This document shows, in pieces, positions 33,401-38,326 of a stretch of DNA of 38,326 bases. Position 1 is the stretch's first letter. Every line of letters begins with the position of its first letter. The position numbers and the translations under genes are program-made. A model generated the notes under the pieces. The model saw only the letters and a list, made by a program, of their open reading frames with translations, did no database searches and was not told the origin of the DNA. This stretch comes from a virus: the IMG/VR virus record IMGVR_UViG_3300032311_000326, positions 1 to 38,326 of that record, one strand, 5' to 3'.

Positions 33401-33533
33401 GAATTGTTTGAGATTGAGTTAATTCTCTAGCTTGTACAGCATATGCTGGTCTGTATAGTATTCTATGAAACTTTTTTGACTCATTATAATCATCAAAATA
33501 AGGCTTCTGCGTTGTCTTTATTGGACTTGGCAT
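27450..33533 (-). CDS. Large DUF4815-type baseplate/fibre protein
   Basis: The protein has 2027 residues and one strong start (GGGAG just upstream of ATG). The N-terminal region (YFDDYNESKKFHRILYRP, then ARELTQSQTILQNQIERVSD and GAMVIPGEIGFDLNYYAV) is that of the DUF4815 family of T4-like phage structural proteins. The middle is a long Ser/Thr/Asn-rich beta region, and the C-terminus (from about residue 1250) contains NPYAGVLFKSQNG and TAFQIKIVMKGS-like jelly-roll strands. It follows gp8, in the place where T4 has gp9 and gp10, so it probably connects the baseplate to fibres. The exact function is not established from sequence. Confidence 0.85.
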   Translation of the reverse strand: MPSPIKTTQKPYFDDYNESKKFHRILYRPAYAVQARELTQSQTILQNQIERVSDHLFEKGAMVIPGEIGFDLNYYAVKLTSKTYSSISDYIGKQITGVTSGVIGICVNAVANNGTDPDTLYVKYNKTGTNNTSIAFSSGETINATLIGSASILATAVVNSTATGSAANIAAGVYYINGFHVSVTEQTLILDKYTNTPSYRIGLTITESFVTSNDDVSLVDNAQGSSNENAPGADRFKIDLTLAKRTLTSTDDASFVELLRLSNGIRLNQVTRTNYAVLEDNMARRTYDESGDYSVRDFDLDIREHIVDGNNRGIYTLDQGGDPAKLAIGVGPGKAYVKGYEIETIGTTFIDVNKARDFDSENNFNTRFDVENYINVTNVYGTPDIGFVSSDVEAFKNINLYDTATVSRGTEQSTVGVTVPQIGRAKSRGFELNSGTASSNIFASSSLTSAVYKHYLFDIEMFTHLNIKTAIDFTDGEKVTGGTSGAYGYVQSLDSIKTSAVTSISVANPGVVTLNSHSFREGQQITLTGGSFSISSAAYSSGTVFTVKNPTTNTFQLYDSTGTSSINVTAYSSAPTAAHGVVVLNNVTGTFVAGETITGASSSLTSVIQDNRYGFNGVQTFDFTSVKQIGMSGSPTYTADVSTNSTYGDNYTIFGSLSVANNGTAVTGFGTLFTSELRIGDNITFTTDAGSSITRIVESISSNTSLELSTAVGASDVSTKTIAVRKRGKLQGSNKNISIFELPYNVIKTLKTTANGGITDTNFKVRRHFTATLSSGSATITAGTNEIFSSLTEKDFSVSIMSIGSATAGAVGDVLSLSGNNHNGSPIFTLGGSPTGKTLTLNFGTNYSNAKIKILATINRSVAGSKTKTLNENVTKQASSQSEIQSGIISLGKADIFSINNIYMSADFSTNATSSNTNVTDRFILDDGQRDNFYDIGRIKLKTGSITPTGRLLIDFNYYSHGSGDYFDIDSYSGSADYENITEYTSDTTGKTYKLRDCLDFRPRVDDASTITSSGQDRQYSGTGASIIDIVQFGSDISTDLEYYLPRTDKVFLDKDGNFKIVTGSSSLNPQIPKGLENAMHLYTIFLNAYTLNTSDLKIKKIDNKRYTMRDIGALEKRISNVEYYTQLSLLEANAQSLQIQDAEGFDRFKNGFIVDNFTGHGIGDVGNLDYKCSMDMAGGYVRPMFNSESVQLTEATNVGNTTVTNANRTSAGYQKTGDLITLPYTETTLINQPYASKYINVNPFNVFTWAGSITLDPPGDEWKETNRAPDLLINEQGGFDTMVSNLGNPNLESVEIDTVWNEWQDFWQGTPSESTEQTNSYIGRVGGTTVRFGDFTTTTAQAVSQTRTGIRSAIVPQVIRTSLGDKIINIAFIPFIRSRTINFTATRLKPNTRVYPYFDNISITAYVTPTGGSLGGNLITDVNGSVSGTFSIPDSTVASNPRWRTGQRLFRLTSSSTNSSSDVETSAEADYIAKGSLETVQNTIVSTREPQLVRQTVNDTRNITRTSTRTTTEVIQWIDPIAQTFLVDDVGGVFVTSIEIYFQSKDENIPVTLQIREVVNGYPSRTIIPFGEVVLNPSQVNISDNATVATKFTFPSPVYLQEKTEYSFCLLSNCNKYNAFVARLGDTQIGSDRTISQNPYAGVLFKSQNGSTWTAEQMEDIKFKINRAEFENVTGAVTLVNDALPTRTLPTNSLRTTNTSGVIRVFHKNHGMHGISNNVTISGVVAGTYNGITHTQINGTYTSISNVTLDSYDITTAGTATSTGDIGGATVTVTQNRLFDVACLNFGTLTVPGTRLDYTMRTTTGKSIHGTETEFSLSSASNSINVNTGDNIYFTSPQLVASSINETNEMSGNKSLFVNLSLRTTNTKLSPVLDIKRISMVAVQNRLNNPTSGNTPNFVSDTSSTGTSSSAVYLTRSVILENSSTSLDVRLTQNVRSSSSVKVYYRTTSSAEVRNINDLSWIPFNIDGSEDISVTPSEDDFTFKEYKYSVTGVKEFTAFQIKIVMKGSISSYPPIIRDLRGIALAA

Positions 33534-33541
33534 ATTTCTCC

Positions 33542-35011
33542 CTAAAACTCAATTACTAATTTGATATTTTCAGTTTGGTCGGCTGCTCTTGTTATTGGTG
33601 CTCTGTTTTCAATATATAAAACATCACCTCTATGTCTGTCCAATTCTGATCCTTTATAACCATTTGTAAATGTAATTTGATCAGCAGTTTCACTTGCTAC
33701 CGAACTCGGTGTACCTGTAGCACTTGAAGTTGCTCCTGTGATAACATTTACTCCACTAAATGCTGTTAAATTTCCATTACTATCAACACCTTCATCATTA
33801 AATTTAGTTTGTATGTAATGTAATATTCTATTAGTAGCGTCCCACTCAACAACTTTACCTACAGCACCTGTTGTTGCTTGAGTAATTTTTTCATCAACTT
33901 GTAAAGTTCCTGGAGTTGGTGAAGAAGCAAATCTAACTGCTTTCGTTGCTCTTAATGTTGAAGAACTAGCAACAGTTCCGTTTGAATATGGATCTCTTAA
34001 TAATACTATTCTTCTAAAATCGTTTTGAGCAGTGAAGTCTCCTGTATTTGATGATTCTGTTCCTTCTAAATTTACGTTTAACATTACAAAAAATCCACCT
34101 AATTCTTTTACAGCATCATAACCATGGCCACCTTTTGGTTCAATAATACAATCTATTTCAGAACCAGATAAACCTGTAGCTCCAGCGGAAACTATATCTG
34201 CGTTACGAATGTAAGCAATTGTATAACCTGTTCCGACGTTTGTAATTGTAACTGATGTAACTGCTCCACTTGAAACCACAACTGTAACTGTTCCTGAAGA
34301 ACCATCTCCTCGAATTGGAATACTTGTGTATGTTCCATTTGTTCCGCCTGAACCAGCAGATTTTATTTTAACTATATTAATAGCTCCATCAATAGCGGCT
34401 GATGATACTGTAGAGTTTGTTGATACAGCCATAAAATCTGTTGATAAAAAATTTGATTGTTGAGAAGCTGATAAGGTATACATATATTTCCATTTATATC
34501 CATCAGCAGTTGTTATAATATTAACAGAAGTGCCTGTTGGTTCTGTTGTTGAAGATGCGTTATTATTATTATCTAAACATTTATAAACGTTTCTAGCAGC
34601 AGTTAAAACATAAAACGTAGCATCAAATAAAGTTGTTGAACCACTATTTGAAGTTTGAGTTGATGTTGTTCCTGTAATTCTGTTACCATAATCGTGTCTG
34701 TAAATATCGTAAGTTGTTCCTGTTGTCCAGTTTCTTCTAGGTATTACATAAGAAACGTCAGATGATGTTATTTTTTTTACAGCAAGCAAATCGTCAAACG
34801 TATTAAACTCTTGTAATACACTATCCGAAGGAGTGATAGAAGCACTATCTGTTCCTAAATTTTCTGTTCTTAAATCACCTCTTGTTTGAGTAGACCAAGC
34901 TTGCGGTCTACCAATTCCTAGGTAATAAATGTTTGGAGAAGCTTCCGAAAAAGACTCGGAAAATTGTTCACTGTTGTGTATTCTAAACTTATTTGTTATA
35001 ATTGCTGGCAT
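33542..35011 (-). CDS. 8: Baseplate wedge protein gp8
   Basis: The protein has 489 residues. It has the markers of gp8 in marine T4-like phages: SPNIYYLGIGRPQAWS, LLAVKKITSSDVSYVIPRRN, TYDIYRHDYGNR, VYKCLDNNNN followed by TEPTG, and TADGYKWKYMYTLSASQQ. It is longer than T4 gp8 (334 residues), as is usual in the marine group, owing to a beta-rich C-terminal half with strand-turn-strand segments such as GSGGTNGTYTSIPIRGDGS. gp8 dimerises within the wedge and binds gp7 and gp10-type partners. Two TATAAATA boxes precede it and the DUF4815 gene follows 8 nt after. Confidence 0.85.
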   Translation of the reverse strand: MPAIITNKFRIHNSEQFSESFSEASPNIYYLGIGRPQAWSTQTRGDLRTENLGTDSASITPSDSVLQEFNTFDDLLAVKKITSSDVSYVIPRRNWTTGTTYDIYRHDYGNRITGTTSTQTSNSGSTTLFDATFYVLTAARNVYKCLDNNNNASSTTEPTGTSVNIITTADGYKWKYMYTLSASQQSNFLSTDFMAVSTNSTVSSAAIDGAINIVKIKSAGSGGTNGTYTSIPIRGDGSSGTVTVVVSSGAVTSVTITNVGTGYTIAYIRNADIVSAGATGLSGSEIDCIIEPKGGHGYDAVKELGGFFVMLNVNLEGTESSNTGDFTAQNDFRRIVLLRDPYSNGTVASSSTLRATKAVRFASSPTPGTLQVDEKITQATTGAVGKVVEWDATNRILHYIQTKFNDEGVDSNGNLTAFSGVNVITGATSSATGTPSSVASETADQITFTNGYKGSELDRHRGDVLYIENRAPITRAADQTENIKLVIEF

Positions 35012-35029
35012 AGTTAATTTCTTTAGTTA

Positions 35030-35037
35030 TATTTATA
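35030..35037 (-). promoter_or_regulatory. T4-type late promoter (proximal)
   Basis: An exact TATAAATA on the minus strand lies 19 nt upstream of the gp8 start codon. The resulting leader would be very short. Confidence 0.45.
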
Positions 35038-35058
35038 CAAGTTTTTGAAACTTATTAT

Positions 35059-35066
35059 TATTTATA
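35059..35066 (-). promoter_or_regulatory. T4-type late promoter (distal)
   Basis: This second exact TATAAATA lies 48 nt upstream of gp8, within the 60-bp gap after the gp7-position gene. Its spacing to the start is more usual than that of the proximal box. Confidence 0.5.
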
Positions 35067-35071
35067 CTCAT

Positions 35072-37585
35072 TTATGGTGTAGTTGTTATAGTGATTTCAG
35101 CTGGCATAGTTAATTTAGTTTTAATGCCTCTACCTAAACTACTAGAACATAATAAAAGAGTATTGTCGTTACCGTCCAATGATGTTTTAGTTCCAAAAGT
35201 AACATTATTACTTAATTCCGCAATAGAATAATTTGTTCCTGTTTGTGTAAAGGTTCTAAATATTTCTCTATTAATAGTTCCATATCTAGGACCAGCATAA
35301 ACAAAACCATCATTAACTGTAATACCATTAATAACTCCTCTAACTCTTGATGTTAATGAAATGCCAATAGCAGGAGAATATAAAGTTACATCTCTAGTTC
35401 CTGGTGTAAAAGGATGTATAGTATTAGGATTTAAATCAGCATTAAATCCTACATTAGCATCCGCTCTTTTTGTTGTGCCATCGGTTAATGTTCCCAATCT
35501 TCTACCAAATATTGTACCAAAAAGTGTATTGATAATGCTGAATAAAGGTTCCTGAATTTGACCAGAAACAGCTCCAGTAATTGGGAATCTTATTTTAGCA
35601 TTTAATCTTGTTGAAATATCAACTTGACCAGTAAGATAAAAACCTGAAGTGTGCATGGTCTTTTTAAAAGTGTCTCTCCATTCTGCAATTGAACGGCCTA
35701 CTTTTATAACATAAGAAAAATCTTGATAATATAAAGAGTCTTGTATTTTAATAGTATTTTCTGAAACAAAGCCATCTTCATTTATATAAACTCCTTCAGT
35801 ATCAGCTACTGAACCAACAGTCAAAGAAGCTGTTGCTGAATTTGATCTAAAAATTGTTCCTGTAGAACCTGAAGAATTTCCTAATATTGTAGAATTTTGT
35901 GTTATAGTTCCTGAACTATTTTTTAACACTAACAATCCAGTATATTGATTATAATTAACAACCGTTGCTGTAACAGAAGTACTTGTTGTTACTGTTTCTC
36001 CTTCTATAAAAATTCCTGAAGTGTTTGTTAATATTAAATTTTTATATAAAATTAAAGTAGGAGGAGTAGGAGAGTTTTCATAACCTTTACCATATTCTAA
36101 TATTTTTAAATCTAACACACCACCTATATCAGTAGTATAACTTTTTAAAATAGCATCATTACCTGTTGAGGCAATTGTTACTATAGGTAATTTTGTATAA
36201 CCACTTCCTGAATTATACAAATAAACATCTGTAATGTCTCCTATACCTGTACCAAATTCTTGTACAAATTTATTTCCTGAATAAGCATCTTCTTGTGTTG
36301 TTGATTCTTCTAAAACAATTCTATCATTTGAACCATCTTCTAATATTATTCCTCCATTTACTATTGAAATAAATCCAGCAGCACCTGCTCCGTTAGTGTT
36401 TGTATTATCAAAAACTAATTCATCACCAATTGAATAACCTGTACCTGGATTATCTATTATAATTTCAGAAATACTACCAGAGGTAATAGATTTTGTTTGT
36501 ACGATAGATCCTTGTCCTCCGCCAACAATAGATACACTTTCTCCTTCTGAATGCAAAACTCCAGAATTTGTTACTGTATGTGAAATTGGAATTCCAGTAA
36601 TAATAGCTTTAATTAAAATATCGTCCGTATCTGTTATTGTTCCCGTTATTTGTTCACCAACCAAAAATGTTCCTAACATACTATCTTTGTTTAAAACAAA
36701 TTCTGAAACTGTACTTGATCCTATTAAAAATTTACTTATATTTTCAACTATAGCTGTTGCGTTTGATGTTCTGCCTGTTATTGTTCTGCCTATTAAATTT
36801 AAAGTTTCGCCTTCTAATTCTAACGATCTTAATATTCTATTTTTGGTAAATTTTCCGTCCGATACTCTTAGTAGTTGTTCTCTAGGATAAATTGTTTCTG
36901 CTGTTTCATTGAATAACAATCTAAAAAATAATTCATTTCCTTTTTTAGTGCCTTTTGATTGATATAATGATTTTACATTTTTAATTAAATTTCTTTTATT
37001 AACATTAGCATTCAAATTTTCAGGAAAGGTTGATAAAAATTCATTTCTAAAATTAATTAAAAAATTGGATATGGCTTTATCAGGATCTCTAAAATTCAAT
37101 AATTCTTGTATATTATTTACAGGATTTGGTCTATAGTTATTAATTATAGCACTAGCATTTGAAGAAGAACCTAATAAAGTTTCTCCTTGTATAAACTTAT
37201 CTTGAGCTACAATAAACAATCTGCGATTATCCAAATCCTCAGTAAGTACAATAGAAGTTGCTTTTGATGTTTGTCCTATTATAATTTCTCCTTTGACAAA
37301 TTTTCCATAAGAAGAACTTTCTAATATTATTTTATCACCAGCATCTAAAATAGTTTTTTCAGATTCGAGACGAGAACCGTCTAATAATAAGTTATTTTTT
37401 TGATTTGTTTCAGTTTCTAATCTTATGCCATCCGTAGTTTCAACACTAGTAACCACCAATTCGGCAGCTTCCATAAATGTGTAATATGTTTTTAAAAATT
37501 CTACAAATTTAGGATGATCTTCAAGTACAAAATCTGGTACCTGTGAAGTAATTAAATTAGATATCTTATTTTTAAAATTAGCCAT
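35072..37585 (-). CDS. Baseplate wedge protein, gp7-position structural protein
   Basis: The protein has 837 residues. MANFKNKISNLITSQVPDFV, then HPKFVEFLKTYYTFMEA, is the start found in large baseplate proteins of marine T4-like phages. Around residues 160-260 it has LLNFRDPDKAISNFLINFRN and KSLYQSKGTKKGNELFFRLL, also seen in that group. The rest is beta-rich with repeated GE.(V/I)(I/T)G-type strands. It lies 2 nt after gp6 and before gp8, the slot of T4 gp7 (1032 residues), so a wedge-initiator role is likely. Direct similarity to T4 gp7 cannot be judged here, so no gene symbol is given. Confidence 0.78.
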   Translation of the reverse strand: MANFKNKISNLITSQVPDFVLEDHPKFVEFLKTYYTFMEAAELVVTSVETTDGIRLETETNQKNNLLLDGSRLESEKTILDAGDKIILESSSYGKFVKGEIIIGQTSKATSIVLTEDLDNRRLFIVAQDKFIQGETLLGSSSNASAIINNYRPNPVNNIQELLNFRDPDKAISNFLINFRNEFLSTFPENLNANVNKRNLIKNVKSLYQSKGTKKGNELFFRLLFNETAETIYPREQLLRVSDGKFTKNRILRSLELEGETLNLIGRTITGRTSNATAIVENISKFLIGSSTVSEFVLNKDSMLGTFLVGEQITGTITDTDDILIKAIITGIPISHTVTNSGVLHSEGESVSIVGGGQGSIVQTKSITSGSISEIIIDNPGTGYSIGDELVFDNTNTNGAGAAGFISIVNGGIILEDGSNDRIVLEESTTQEDAYSGNKFVQEFGTGIGDITDVYLYNSGSGYTKLPIVTIASTGNDAILKSYTTDIGGVLDLKILEYGKGYENSPTPPTLILYKNLILTNTSGIFIEGETVTTSTSVTATVVNYNQYTGLLVLKNSSGTITQNSTILGNSSGSTGTIFRSNSATASLTVGSVADTEGVYINEDGFVSENTIKIQDSLYYQDFSYVIKVGRSIAEWRDTFKKTMHTSGFYLTGQVDISTRLNAKIRFPITGAVSGQIQEPLFSIINTLFGTIFGRRLGTLTDGTTKRADANVGFNADLNPNTIHPFTPGTRDVTLYSPAIGISLTSRVRGVINGITVNDGFVYAGPRYGTINREIFRTFTQTGTNYSIAELSNNVTFGTKTSLDGNDNTLLLCSSSLGRGIKTKLTMPAEITITTTP

Positions 37586-37587
37586 AA

Positions 37588-38326
37588 TTAATAGCTAGTT
37601 GCTGTTGTGTAACCTACTCCTGCTTCTGCTGATCCACCAACAAAAGTATCTGGTTGAACTGCGATTGAAGAATTTTCTATATCTATTTCTACAATTTGAT
37701 CTCGTACAGGAACAATATCATTTGAATTTGGCTTTACAGTCAATTCTATTGCTGTTGATATTTGATTTCTAATATTTTCAACACTAGTTATGTTTAAAGA
37801 TGATATTTCAATTCGACCTGTAGAGTAATATATAGTTCCTTGAGAATTGTCCACATAGGTTTTAACACCATTAACCAATCTATATCTTCTTATATTACCA
37901 TTACCATCATCATTTAAATAATAAACATTAGTTGTATCACCACTAATTTTAAATCCTGATGATTCTAATATTCCTCCTTGAGAAGAATTATATCCTGCCA
38001 CAGGATTGTATAATGAATTTCTAAAATAGATGTCATATTTTGTAGATGAATTTAATGTTGGTGTAAAATTTTTTCTAATTTTAATAGTAGTTATGTTTGA
38101 CACTATACTAGTATCTGTATTATCTATTAATCCTACTACTTTAGAATATCTGAATATGCCATCAAATTTTTGTAAAGTATTAGTATTGTAATTTATTAAC
38201 TGATTAGTAACATCAGATTTTAAAGTATCTGAAGTTTTTGTTGTCAATCTTGAATCGTATTTAACATTACTTGTAATTAAAACAGAAGTTATTTGAGGAT
38301 CAACAATAATAGGTCTTACAGAAGCA
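37588..38326 (-). CDS. 6: Baseplate wedge protein gp6 (C-terminal part, cut by window edge)
   Basis: The frame is open from 38326. A TTG at 38247 is only an internal codon: upstream in-frame codons read ASVRPIIVDPQITSVLITSN, then VKYDSR, which is the typical gp6 baseplate_J-like C-terminal region. It continues with YNTNTLQKFDGIFRYSKVVG and LIDNTDTSIVSN, again gp6-like. gp6 forms the inner ring of the baseplate by dimerising through its C-terminal region. The visible part is 245 residues; T4 gp6 has about 660, so more than half lies outside. It is followed 2 nt later by the gp7-position gene. Confidence 0.85.
   Translation of the reverse strand, partial: ASVRPIIVDPQITSVLITSNVKYDSRLTTKTSDTLKSDVTNQLINYNTNTLQKFDGIFRYSKVVGLIDNTDTSIVSNITTIKIRKNFTPTLNSSTKYDIYFRNSLYNPVAGYNSSQGGILESSGFKISGDTTNVYYLNDDGNGNIRRYRLVNGVKTYVDNSQGTIYYSTGRIEISSLNITSVENIRNQISTAIELTVKPNSNDIVPVRDQIVEIDIENSSIAVQPDTFVGGSAEAGVGYTTATSY

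Noticed and set aside
38245-38247. TTG at 38247 as the start of the last gene
   Set aside because: The frame is open to the window edge and the upstream residues match the gp6 pattern, so the gene is truncated by the window.

Overview
The window is part of the tail and baseplate region of a large, AT-rich T4-like (myovirus-type) phage genome. The host cannot be read from the sequence. Three things suggest a marine phage of the pelagimyophage/cyanomyophage group: gp6- and gp8-type baseplate wedge proteins in the divergent form known from marine T4-like phages, an AT content of roughly 70 percent by eye, and collagen-like and kelch-like fibre proteins. A SAR11 (Pelagibacter-like) host is a reasonable guess but is inference. 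All genes but two lie on the minus strand, so the window reads right to left.

Right side (38326 to 25895), structural genes in T4 order: gp6 C-terminal part (cut by the window edge), an 837-residue protein in the gp7 position, gp8, a 2027-residue DUF4815-type protein, a 72-residue coiled-coil protein, and a 443-residue fibre with a C-terminal domain common in phage tail fibres. Middle (25870 to 14164), an unusual 11.7 kb accessory cassette of 15 tightly packed, mostly overlapping genes. It holds five radical SAM enzymes (four with C-terminal SPASM/Twitch-type cysteines and one with a cobalamin-binding-like N-terminus), four 2-oxoglutarate/Fe(II) oxygenase-like proteins, one HxD...H cupin, four small or unknown proteins, and one 190-residue virion-like protein. 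That last protein ends in three Cys-His units spaced every four residues and then SRGRR, and its only Cys and His residues are in this tail. Its gene overlaps a SPASM radical SAM gene upstream and an unknown gene downstream. I propose that the cassette is a phage-encoded, RiPP-like system that modifies a structural protein. This is the most interesting content of the window.

Left side (14136 to 1): two small structural or hypothetical genes; two rightward glycosyltransferase genes (one a GT-B plus GT-A fusion, the other a GT-A plus FkbM methyltransferase fusion); a giant 1779-residue collagen-like fibre with YadA-like 17-residue repeats; a subtilisin-family (S8) protease with a complete catalytic triad; a second collagen-like fibre; and two tandem paralogous kelch-like repeat proteins, the last cut by the window edge. 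T4-type late promoter boxes (TATAAATA) precede several transcription units. The two glycosyltransferase genes diverge from the giant fibre at a 12-bp palindrome that carries this box on both strands, next to a near-consensus sigma70 promoter.

Likely biology: the phage builds its baseplate and elaborate adhesive fibres and carries several protein-modifying activities (glycosyl transfer, methylation, hydroxylation, radical chemistry, proteolysis) that plausibly decorate or mature those fibres. I saw no tRNA, rRNA, CRISPR array, integrase or insertion sequence, and no intergenic gap exceeds 140 bp.
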